Assembly (NCBI GenBank): GCA_965222335.1
Contig: OZ244944.1
Location: 186,001 to 250,000 of the forward strand
Reading direction: 5' to 3'
DNA: 64,000 nt
DNA from: G965222335 sp965222335
Lineage (GTDB): Bacteria > Pseudomonadota > Gammaproteobacteria > Pseudomonadales > Halieaceae
Below, in pieces: positions 1 to 7,193 of this stretch (its first letter is position 1; the number at the start of each line of letters is the position of its first letter). The notes beneath the pieces are model-generated. The model worked only from the letters and a program-made list of their open reading frames with translations. It ran no database searches and was not told the DNA's origin. The position numbers and the translations under genes were made by a program.

Positions 1-618
1 GCAGCAGTCAACGTGGAACAGGATGCCGTGCTCCAGGGCGACCTGGCCGAGCTCGGTGATCGGGTCGATACTGCCGTGGGCATAGGAAGGCGCGGAACCG
101 ACCATGAGGATCGTGTTGTCGGTGACGGCGGCCGCCATGGCTGCGGGCACGGCGCGGAATTTGTCGTCCACGTCAACCAGCACCGCCTTGAGGTCGAAAT
201 AGTGGCAGGCCTTGTGGAACGCCGGATGTGCCGTGGTGGGCAGTAGAATTTCCGGCTCGGTGATATCCGGTCGCAGGTCGCGGTAATAATCCCGTGCCGT
301 TTTCAGGGAGAGCAGGATGCTTTCCGTGCCTCCTGAGGTAAACGTGCCTGTCGCTTCACTGCTTCCCTGCATCAGGTCGACCGCCATCCCGATTACATCC
401 TTTTCCAGTTGCAGGCAGCTCGGGAAGGAGGTCGGATCCAGGCCGTTCTCGGTCAGGTACAGCGAAAAAGCATCCTTCAGGAGCTGCTTGGCCTCGGGCC
501 CGGCTTCGTAGACGTAGGCGAAAACCCGCCCTTCCTGCCAGGGAACATCGTTACCCTTGCGGGCGTCAAGCTGGGACAGGAGGGTGGCGGCCGGCTGGCC
601 CGTTTGTGGAAACTTCAT
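1..618 (-). CDS. PLP-dependent decarboxylase / sphingosine-1-phosphate lyase-like protein (C-terminus outside window)
   Basis: Only the first 206 residues are present; the frame runs open off the left edge. The protein begins MKFPQTGQPA and carries the motif FTSGGTESILLSLKTARDY at about residue 95, then HVDCC at the edge, where the conserved HVDA-type loop of group II PLP decarboxylases sits. This pattern is closest to sphingosine-1-phosphate lyases, which cleave phosphorylated long-chain bases; tyrosine/glutamate decarboxylase relatives are the alternative. The Lys that binds PLP lies outside the window. The ATG follows AGAGGAT at good spacing. It lies 12 bp downstream of thpR on the same strand and is probably the last visible gene of the sbcDC transcript. 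The fold is certain; the substrate is inferred. Confidence 0.8.
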   Translation of the reverse strand, partial: MKFPQTGQPAATLLSQLDARKGNDVPWQEGRVFAYVYEAGPEAKQLLKDAFSLYLTENGLDPTSFPSCLQLEKDVIGMAVDLMQGSSEATGTFTSGGTESILLSLKTARDYYRDLRPDITEPEILLPTTAHPAFHKACHYFDLKAVLVDVDDKFRAVPAAMAAAVTDNTILMVGSAPSYAHGSIDPITELGQVALEHGILFHVDCC

Positions 619-630
619 GGATTATCCTCT

Positions 631-1164
631 CTATGGTGCTGTCTCACCCCAGCTCGCAAGCACCTCGTAGTGCATGTTGCCGCCTCGCCCCCGGCGCGAC
701 TCGAACAGGGAAAACTCCGCGTATGATAATTCAAAATCGGGTGCCTGGGCGGGCATCGGCGGTGCCGCCTCGCAGCCGCGGAACAGGGTAATGTGAGGCT
801 GGTAAGCCCGACTCTCGGGGTGCGTGCCCAGGCGACCGGCCTGGCGCTGTAGTTTCCCCGCCAGCCGGGTCAGGCTGTCTGCCCAGGACGAAGGGCCCAG
901 CCAGTAAATACCGGGCCTGGGCCAGTAGCCTGTCTGGTCCAGGTGCAGGGTACCCGAAGGTGGCGCGCCCTCCCCCAGCATATGATCGGTTGCCTCCAGC
1001 AAGTCGGCCAGCTGCCGCTGGCTCACCTCCCCTACAAATGCCAGGGTGATGTGAAAGTTAGCCGGGCTGACCGGTCGCGCCGCTGCCGAGAACTGGCGAT
1101 CACGCCAGTCGGCAATGGCCATCGCCGTCGCGGCATCGACCTCCAGACCAAAAAAAAGGCGCAT
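631..1164 (-). CDS. thpR: RNA 2',3'-cyclic phosphodiesterase (2H family)
   Basis: A 177-residue 2H phosphoesterase. The two catalytic HITL tetrads are visible at residues 38–41 (FHITLAFVG) and 124–127 (YQPHITLFR), the spacing and length expected of ThpR/LigT proteins, which open 2',3'-cyclic phosphate RNA ends and can ligate 2'-5' ends in vitro. I chose the ATG giving MRLFFGLEV because the family begins with this strand and a GGAG lies 8 bases upstream. A longer frame back to 1287 would overlap the upstream glycosylase gene and has no family-like sequence. It lies just downstream of the Tag-like gene in the sbcDC cluster. The physiological substrate is unknown for the whole family. Confidence 0.93.
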   Translation of the reverse strand: MRLFFGLEVDAATAMAIADWRDRQFSAAARPVSPANFHITLAFVGEVSQRQLADLLEATDHMLGEGAPPSGTLHLDQTGYWPRPGIYWLGPSSWADSLTRLAGKLQRQAGRLGTHPESRAYQPHITLFRGCEAAPPMPAQAPDFELSYAEFSLFESRRGRGGNMHYEVLASWGETAP

Positions 1165-1201
1165 CAGCGTAGCTCCATGGCGCGCAGCAAACTTACCGGC
1201 A

Positions 1202-1888
1202 TTATTGCTGTCGTGTGGGTGGCAGGGAACAGGCGCTGACCCGGCTGAGGTGGCTGTAGGGCAGTCCGGTCTCTGCGTGCCAGTCATTAAACACTGCCTG
1301 AATCCGCTTGAGCTCCCGCTGGCTGGTCGGGTTGTCGGCGATATCCAGACCCGCGCCCTGCAGGCAGCGGACGACGTCTGCGGTGAGGACGAAGGTGTCC
1401 TTACCCATATTGCGCAGGACGCGCTGGCCGGTCATGCCGCCAAGGCGACTGCCACGCTGCTTGAGCAGGCGAAACAGGCCCACCAGATCTTCTGCCGGCC
1501 ACTGCTCGACAAACCGCCCGAAACTGCCATGTTCCCGGGACAGGTCGTGGACGAAGCGCGCATTGGCCTGCACGCTGATCACTTTCTGGCGGTTGCGGAT
1601 GATCCTGGGGTCGGCGCTGAAGCGGTCGATCTGCTCGGGGCTCAGCAGGATGATTTTCTCCGGCGGAAAGCCAAAAAACAGGTCTTCAAAGCCCTCCCAC
1701 TTGTTGTCCACCACCCGCCAGACGAAGCCCGCCTGGAATACGCAGCGCGCCATCTGCGCCAGCCAGCGGTGATCCTGGGTTCGCCGCAGCTGGCCTGCGG
1801 TTTTGACCGCTGGCATCAGGCGCGCCAGGGCCGCCTTGCCGCCGTGATTCTCCCGGGCGCGAGCGGCGATCTCAGAGAATGGCAGCAT
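1202..1888 (-). CDS. Tag-like DNA-3-methyladenine glycosylase I homologue
   Basis: A 228-residue protein of the helix-hairpin-helix Tag superfamily. The segment CVFQAGFVWRVVDNKWEGFE matches the Tag core in which an aromatic pocket receives the alkylated base, and ADPRIIRNRQKVISVQANAR matches the Tag segment with IIRHRGKI. Unlike E. coli Tag it lacks the N-terminal CGW and the C-terminal His/Cys that bind zinc, and the C-terminus is divergent. The family assignment is firm; base specificity is inferred. Its start overlaps the end of sbcC by 17 bases, so it is probably translationally coupled to SbcCD, consistent with a DNA-repair role. Confidence 0.82.
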   Translation of the reverse strand: MLPFSEIAARARENHGGKAALARLMPAVKTAGQLRRTQDHRWLAQMARCVFQAGFVWRVVDNKWEGFEDLFFGFPPEKIILLSPEQIDRFSADPRIIRNRQKVISVQANARFVHDLSREHGSFGRFVEQWPAEDLVGLFRLLKQRGSRLGGMTGQRVLRNMGKDTFVLTADVVRCLQGAGLDIADNPTSQRELKRIQAVFNDWHAETGLPYSHLSRVSACSLPPTRQQ

Positions 1889-4800
1889 GCTTCTCCCCCG
1901 GGCTGGCAGAGCCCGCGTCGGCGAAGGGTGATACCAGCCGCAGGGTGCTGCCCTGCCTGCTCCGCTTGATGTCGATCCTGATGTCCATCTGTTCCCGTAA
2001 CTCCGTTACGTGGGAGATAATTCCCACGGTCCTGCCCGCGGCCTGCAGTTCCAGCAGGGTGCTGATTGCCAGCTCCAGGGCCTCGCTGTCGAGGGAGCCA
2101 AAGCCCTCGTCGACGAACAGGGTATCCAGGGCAATCCCCCCGGTCTGCGCCTGCACCACGTCACTCAGCCCCAGGGCCAGGGCCAGGGCCGCCATAAAGC
2201 TCTCGCCCCCGGACAGGGTGGCCACCGAACGCGCCACGCCGCTGTAATCGTCATGTACCTCCAGGTCGAGACCCGCGGCGCCCTTGCCTTTGCCGGGCTC
2301 CCGCCGACGCTGCAGCTCGTAGCGCCCCGCCGACATGTGCCGCAGGCGCTGGCTGGCCTGCACCAGCACGTCGTCCAGTAACACGCCCAGCACGTAGCGC
2401 TGCAAGCTGACCTTGGCCCCGGTCTGGCCATTGGCAACCTCCGCCAGGGTACCCACTACAGCGTAGTCTGCATCCAGTTTCGTGGTGCTTTTTCGCTGCC
2501 GGTCGATTTTCTGCCGCGCGCTGGCCAGGCTCAACTGCCGCCGTTCGCGCTCGCGCCAGCGGTCCTGGGCGCTGTCGCGGCTGGCGCGCGCGTCTGCCTC
2601 CGCGGTCTCCAGTGAGGCAATGTCGACTTCCGGCTGGTCGGCCAGGGTCTCGCGCAGGGTGCGCAGGGTGGCCGCATTCTCCGCGCAGGCCTGCTCGTAC
2701 TCCCGCACGGCCCGTTCCATCGCCTCACGCTCGCTGGCGGGCATCATCGCCTGGCGCAGTTCCGCCTCGGAGGCAAAAGCGCTCTGTGCCAGGCGCTCGA
2801 CCAGCGCCGCGTCCGCTTGCTCAAGGCTGGCCTGCTCCTCTGCCAGGCGCGCCTTGAGCTGCTGCTGTTCCGCAAGCGCCACGCCCAGGGCCTTGTCCGC
2901 GGCCGCGTGCGCCGCCTCGGCCGCCTCCCTGGCGTCAACCAGTGCTGCGTGCCGGGCCCTGGTCGCCGCGATGTCGGTCTCAATTTTTGCGCCATCGCGG
3001 TAGTTCGCCGGCAGCGAACCCTCCAGGGCATCGACCTGGGACCGGGCCCGGGCAACCGCCTCGCGCGCCTCCCCATCCCCGCGCACAGACTCCCGGTGCG
3101 ACTGCTCGGCCCTTTCCAGGGCCGTCTGCAGCTCCCGTTGGGATGCCTCTTCGTGCCGTAACTGGCGGGATTCCTCGACCCGCTGGCGCAGGGCCTGCTC
3201 GGCGCTCGCCAGTTCCTCCTCCAGGGAGGCCAGGGTGGGGATATCCTGCCCGAGGCGCTCGCGCAGGCTCTCGGCTTCGCTGGCCGCGCTCTGCTCGCGG
3301 CTGCGCAGTCCCGCGAGTTGCTCACCGCAGGTGCTAAGCGCGCGCTCCGCTTCCCGGCAGCGCTCCTCCTGGGCCTCGAGCGTGGCCTGGTCCGGCACTG
3401 CCGCGTCTGTCGTGGCCGGCGCCGGGTGCTCGGCACTGCCGCATACCGGGCAGGGCTCGCCGGGATCCAGGCTGGCCGCGAGCAGGCTCGCCTGACCCAG
3501 GTGCCAGTCCCGCTGCAGCGCTTGCTGGGTTCGGCGCGCTGCCGCGAGGTTCTGCTTCCGCGTGGCTTGCACCGCAGCCTGGCGCGCCAGTTCCTGGGCC
3601 AACTCGGCCTGGGACTGGCTCACCTCTTCCAGTCGCTGCCGGGCATCGTGCCGGTGGCGCAGGGTCATCATCCTGGCCTCGGCATCCTCGGACGCGATGA
3701 GTTTTTCCCGCAACGCGGCGATCCGCTCTCCGGCGGCGGTCACTGCCGTCGCGGCCTCTTCCGCGCGAGCCGCGCTGGCGGCCTGCCGGCTCTCGCTGTC
3801 GGCCCGGGCGCGCTGGGCGCGGGCCAGGCCGTCGCGGGCCTCCTGTAACTTGCCTACCGTGGGCAGCAGCGCCTCCAGTCGCGCCAGCTCACCTTGCAGG
3901 GTGTCCCGCGCCGCATCCTGCGCCCGGGCCCCCTCCAGTGCCTGCGCGCTCTCCTCCTGCCGCTGCCTGGCGCCTTTGGCCGCCTCTGCGGCGACGGCGA
4001 GGGCTGCCCGGGATTTATCCACCTGCGCTGCCAGGGATTCACGCTGGGTCAGGGCGGGCACTACCCCCTCGGCCTTACGCGCGCTCAACAGGGCTGCACG
4101 CTGCCGGGCGACCTCCCCGGCCTGCTGTGCCAGCGCTTCCGCATGCTGCTCTGCTGCGCGCAGTGACGCACGGTTCTGCAACATCTGCCGGGCGCTGTTG
4201 AGCGCCTTGTCCGCCCCGGTCCAGCGCTCCTCCGCCGCGCGGTAGGCCGCCTCCAGGCTCACCAGTTCCGGCGTCAGCTCTGCCAGGGCCTGGTCCAGGG
4301 TTTGTTCGTCGGGTACCTCCACGCTTTCCAGGATGCCGCGCACCCGCGCATTGCCCTCCTCTACCTGGCGCCGGATCCCCGCGGCGTTCTCCTTCAGACG
4401 CTCCTCGATCTGGCGGTAGATGCCGGTCTGGAAAAGCGATTCGAAAATTTTCTCGCGGGCCTGGGAATCCGCCATCAGCAGCTTGCGGAACTGGCCCTGG
4501 GGCAGCACCATGACCTGGCGAAACTGCTCCGCCTGCATCCCGGTCAGCTCGCGAATCTGACGATCAGCTTCCTTGATCTTCTGTTCCACCAGCAGTTTGC
4601 CCCCGGACTCGCTGCCGTCTGCCCCCAGCCGCCACAACGCGGCCGTGGGTTGCTGTTCGGTAAATCCCTCGCCCTTTTGCTTGGGTCGCTGCTGCTGGGG
4701 CACGCGGGTGATCCGGTACTGCCTGCCCCCCAGGGCAAAATCCAGGCTCACCTGGGTGAGGCGGTCTGGCGGGCTGAACTGGCAGCGCATCTCGGCCGCT

Positions 4801-4985
4801 TCGCGTTCAGCGCCAGTGGTCGTGCCGTAGAGGGCGTAGCAAATCGCATCCAGCAGGCTTGTCTTGCCCGCACCTGTGGGGCCGTTGATCAGGAACAGGG
4901 GTGAGGAACCGAGCTCGGCAAAATTGATGACCTCGCGACCGGGAAAGGGGCCAAAGGCCTGCAAGGTAAGACGCAGTGGCCTCAC
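1872..4985 (-). CDS. sbcC: Exonuclease SbcCD, ATPase subunit SbcC
   Basis: A 1037-residue SMC/Rad50-type ATPase that works with SbcD to open hairpins and process protein-blocked DNA ends. Visible are Walker A GPTGAGKT (35–42), a long coiled coil rich in Glu, Arg and Ala interrupted by the zinc-hook CPVCG (C512, C515), the ABC signature LSGGES near 925 and Walker B LDTLFVDEGFGSLD near 955. I chose the GTG at 4985 because AGGAGG lies 7 bases upstream and the GTGA overlaps the sbcD stop codon. The longer frame to 5030 lies inside sbcD and adds a non-family tail. Length and domain order are normal for SbcC. Confidence 0.97.
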   Translation of the reverse strand: MRPLRLTLQAFGPFPGREVINFAELGSSPLFLINGPTGAGKTSLLDAICYALYGTTTGAEREAAEMRCQFSPPDRLTQVSLDFALGGRQYRITRVPQQQRPKQKGEGFTEQQPTAALWRLGADGSESGGKLLVEQKIKEADRQIRELTGMQAEQFRQVMVLPQGQFRKLLMADSQAREKIFESLFQTGIYRQIEERLKENAAGIRRQVEEGNARVRGILESVEVPDEQTLDQALAELTPELVSLEAAYRAAEERWTGADKALNSARQMLQNRASLRAAEQHAEALAQQAGEVARQRAALLSARKAEGVVPALTQRESLAAQVDKSRAALAVAAEAAKGARQRQEESAQALEGARAQDAARDTLQGELARLEALLPTVGKLQEARDGLARAQRARADSESRQAASAARAEEAATAVTAAGERIAALREKLIASEDAEARMMTLRHRHDARQRLEEVSQSQAELAQELARQAAVQATRKQNLAAARRTQQALQRDWHLGQASLLAASLDPGEPCPVCGSAEHPAPATTDAAVPDQATLEAQEERCREAERALSTCGEQLAGLRSREQSAASEAESLRERLGQDIPTLASLEEELASAEQALRQRVEESRQLRHEEASQRELQTALERAEQSHRESVRGDGEAREAVARARSQVDALEGSLPANYRDGAKIETDIAATRARHAALVDAREAAEAAHAAADKALGVALAEQQQLKARLAEEQASLEQADAALVERLAQSAFASEAELRQAMMPASEREAMERAVREYEQACAENAATLRTLRETLADQPEVDIASLETAEADARASRDSAQDRWRERERRQLSLASARQKIDRQRKSTTKLDADYAVVGTLAEVANGQTGAKVSLQRYVLGVLLDDVLVQASQRLRHMSAGRYELQRRREPGKGKGAAGLDLEVHDDYSGVARSVATLSGGESFMAALALALGLSDVVQAQTGGIALDTLFVDEGFGSLDSEALELAISTLLELQAAGRTVGIISHVTELREQMDIRIDIKRSRQGSTLRLVSPFADAGSASPGEKHAAIL

Positions 4986-6124
4986 AGTCGGCCCTCCTCG
5001 CGTAGGGACTCGAGGACCCCGCGCAGACACTCCCGCTGCCCCTCGGTCATGTCGTCCCCCTGGATATCGCGAAAGAAATCCGCAAACAGGGCCTCGTGAT
5101 TCTGCCGCAGGTCGTCCCGCTGCGCCGGGGCGACCCCACCGACCTGCTCCCGCTGGGGCAACTGTGCCTGCAATACGTTGGGATACACCCGGCGCAGCTT
5201 GCCCATCACGTCCAGGAGCGCCACCCTGTCGGTCAGCCGAGCACCGATGAAATCCTCCGACCGGGCATCCGTGGCGCCGCGTTGCAGCAAATCATCCAGA
5301 CTGCCCTCCAGCAGGCGCAGGTCCCGCAGAGGCGCCAGTTCACGGGTGCTGATATCCGCTCGCCCCGGGGCGCTGATATCCACGATGGTGACCGACTTGC
5401 GGTGGCTCACCTCGGAAAAAGAATACTTGAGGATTGATCCGCTATAGCGGACATGGGCTGCGCCCTGCTGCTGAGCCCCGTGCAGGTGACCCAGCGCAGC
5501 GTAGGTGTAGGGCGTGAACAGCGATGCCCGTACCCGGTCTGCACCCCCCAGGGACAGGGGGCGCTCGGAATCGCTCTCCTCGGCGCCGTCGACAAAGCAG
5601 TGGGCCAGCACCACGGTGGGACGGTCGGGCAGCCGCTGGGCATCAACCCTTGCCAGCAAGGCGGCCATGGCCTCTTCGTGGGTCGTTACCGGCTCGTCCA
5701 GGGCCTGGCGCACGGTGGCAGGGCCGGCGTAAGGCAGGGCAAAAAAATCGCATGTCACCTCGCCGCCGGAGAGGGTCACGGGGGTCGGTCCGGCCGCCAA
5801 CGGCCCGGCGATATGCAGGCCCGCTCCGCCCAGCAGCTCGGACGCAAAGCCGAGGCGCTCGGGGCTGTCGTGGTTCCCGGCGATCATGACCACCGGGGTG
5901 TTAAGCTCCACGCAGAGGGTATGCAGGGTCCGGCCCAGCAGGGCTACTGCCTCTGCGGGCGGCACCGCCCGATCGTAGACATCGCCCGCGATTGCCACCA
6001 CGTCGACCGCTTCGTCTCGCACCAGGTCGACAATCTGGGCCAATACGTGAGCCTGGTCTTCCAGCAGCGATACCCCGTGCAGCTGGCGTCCCAGATGCCA
6101 GTCCGACGTGTGTAACAAACGCAC
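4982..6124 (-). CDS. sbcD: Exonuclease SbcCD, nuclease subunit SbcD
   Basis: A 380-residue Mn-dependent metallophosphoesterase, the Mre11 homologue that supplies the nuclease activity of SbcCD. The metal-binding motifs are in order: DWHLG (8–12), GDVYD (47–51), GNHDS (83–87) and GHLHG near 212. It starts with GTG (MRLLHTSDW), with GAGG about 10 bases upstream. It is the first gene of the minus-strand run sbcD–sbcC–tag-like–thpR–PLP lyase and overlaps sbcC by GTGA. A hairpin at 6233–6279 separates it from the channel gene upstream. Confidence 0.97.
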   Translation of the reverse strand: MRLLHTSDWHLGRQLHGVSLLEDQAHVLAQIVDLVRDEAVDVVAIAGDVYDRAVPPAEAVALLGRTLHTLCVELNTPVVMIAGNHDSPERLGFASELLGGAGLHIAGPLAAGPTPVTLSGGEVTCDFFALPYAGPATVRQALDEPVTTHEEAMAALLARVDAQRLPDRPTVVLAHCFVDGAEESDSERPLSLGGADRVRASLFTPYTYAALGHLHGAQQQGAAHVRYSGSILKYSFSEVSHRKSVTIVDISAPGRADISTRELAPLRDLRLLEGSLDDLLQRGATDARSEDFIGARLTDRVALLDVMGKLRRVYPNVLQAQLPQREQVGGVAPAQRDDLRQNHEALFADFFRDIQGDDMTEGQRECLRGVLESLREEGRL

Positions 6125-6232
6125 GCTAATCTACCTCAGCCGATCGATCAGGCCATGGTAGCACCGCCCGGCGCCGGGCGAACAACCTGTCCCCCACCAC
6201 CTGTCGCCCCGGCGCGCAGAACCGGTGGTGTA

Positions 6233-6279
6233 GTGGGCCGTGCGTGAAGTTCGGTAAGCGAACTTTGCGCACGGCTCAC
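6233..6279 (-). terminator. Long imperfect hairpin between the TRIC channel gene and sbcD
   Basis: A two-tier inverted repeat. The outer arms 6233–6244 and 6268–6279 pair over 12 bases with one G-T wobble, and the inner arms 6247–6253 and 6259–6265 (AAGTTCG/CGAACTT) pair perfectly around a GTAAG loop. It begins at the stop codon of the channel gene on the minus strand. There is no T-tract on either side, so it may act as a transcript-end stabiliser or be a copy of a dispersed palindromic repeat rather than a classical terminator. Confidence 0.55.
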
Positions 6280-6896
6280 TAGGCTGAATCGCGCGGATAT
6301 TTCGGCAGGCGCAGGTCGAACAGCAGGGCCGCACCGCGCAGCAGGAAGGCCAGCATCACCGCCAGTGGCAGCGCGACCCCGGCGGTGCCTGGCAGCTGGG
6401 TGAGCAAGGTGAAACTCGCCGCTCCCAGGAGGGCCGCGGTCACGTAAATTTCGGGACTGAGCAGGACCGCCGGGCGACTCAGCAGGCTGTCCCTGATCAG
6501 GGAGCCGAAGGTCGCGGTCATCATACCCATGCCGATAGCGACAATCGCCGGCGCTTCCCAGGCCAGGGCTTTCTGGGCGCCGAGCACTGAAAACAGTGCC
6601 AGGCCCAGGGCATCGGCCCACAGCAATACGCGGCGGCGCGAGGCGAGCCGGTGGGCGAGGAACCAGGTGGCAACCGAGGCCAGGATACAGACCCAGAGGT
6701 AGGTCGTATCTGCCACCCAGAACACCCGATCGGTATTCAGCAGCAGGTCTCGAAGGGTGCCGCCGCCGATGCCGGTGAGTGTGCCAAAGAGGATAAATCC
6801 GAGAATATCCAGGCGCCGTTCGGCTGCCGCCAGGGCACCACTGACGGCAAATACCGCCACACCGACCAGGTCAAAACTGTATAAAAGCGTACTCAA
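6279..6896 (-). CDS. TRIC/UPF0126 family membrane channel (YicG-like)
   Basis: A protein with about seven hydrophobic segments and the internal two-fold repeat of the bacterial TRIC (trimeric intracellular cation channel-like, UPF0126) family. The glycine-rich signatures GTLTGIGGGTLRDLLL and MTATFGSLIRDSLL mark the two halves. I chose the TTG start (MSTLLYSFDLVG): it gives 205 residues, matches the N-terminus of YicG-type proteins and has GGAG upstream. The ATG at 6938 adds 14 residues (MVARGSGHTGVCDS) without a good ribosome site. Family members conduct small ions, potassium being proposed; the ligand here is not known. Confidence 0.85.
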   Translation of the reverse strand: MSTLLYSFDLVGVAVFAVSGALAAAERRLDILGFILFGTLTGIGGGTLRDLLLNTDRVFWVADTTYLWVCILASVATWFLAHRLASRRRVLLWADALGLALFSVLGAQKALAWEAPAIVAIGMGMMTATFGSLIRDSLLSRPAVLLSPEIYVTAALLGAASFTLLTQLPGTAGVALPLAVMLAFLLRGAALLFDLRLPKYPRDSA

Positions 6897-6953
6897 GCTG
6901 TCACAGACTCCTGTATGGCCCGACCCCCGTGCTACCATGCGGGCTCATTCGGC

Positions 6954-7193
6954 ATGAACAGACCGGATATGCAGCGCCCCCTGATTGCTTCCATCGTCGC
7001 CTTTGTCACGGTCATCACCCTGGTGGCTGCACTGGCGTGGCTTACCGCTAGCGAGGAGCCCGACCCGTGCCAGGATCTCAGGGGTGACATGGGGGCCGCG
7101 GTCCTCGCCGACCAGGCGGGCGACCAGGACGCCCTGGTCAACCGGGCGATCATTGTAAGGGGCAAATGTGAACAAAACGAGCAGGATCAGTAA
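6954..7193 (+). CDS. Small single-pass membrane protein of unknown function
   Basis: A 79-residue protein with a hydrophobic segment at about residues 9–27 (IASIVAFVTVITLVAALAW) followed by a polar, acidic domain containing two cysteines (DPCQDL and RGKCEQ) that could form a disulfide outside the membrane. I recognise no family. The inner ATG (MNRPDMQRP) is preferred to the frame opening at 6915 because the hydrophobic segment then sits at the N-terminus. Its end overlaps the cti start by 26 bases, so the two are probably translated together; a role beside Cti is inference from position only. Confidence 0.65.
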   Translation: MNRPDMQRPLIASIVAFVTVITLVAALAWLTASEEPDPCQDLRGDMGAAVLADQAGDQDALVNRAIIVRGKCEQNEQDQ

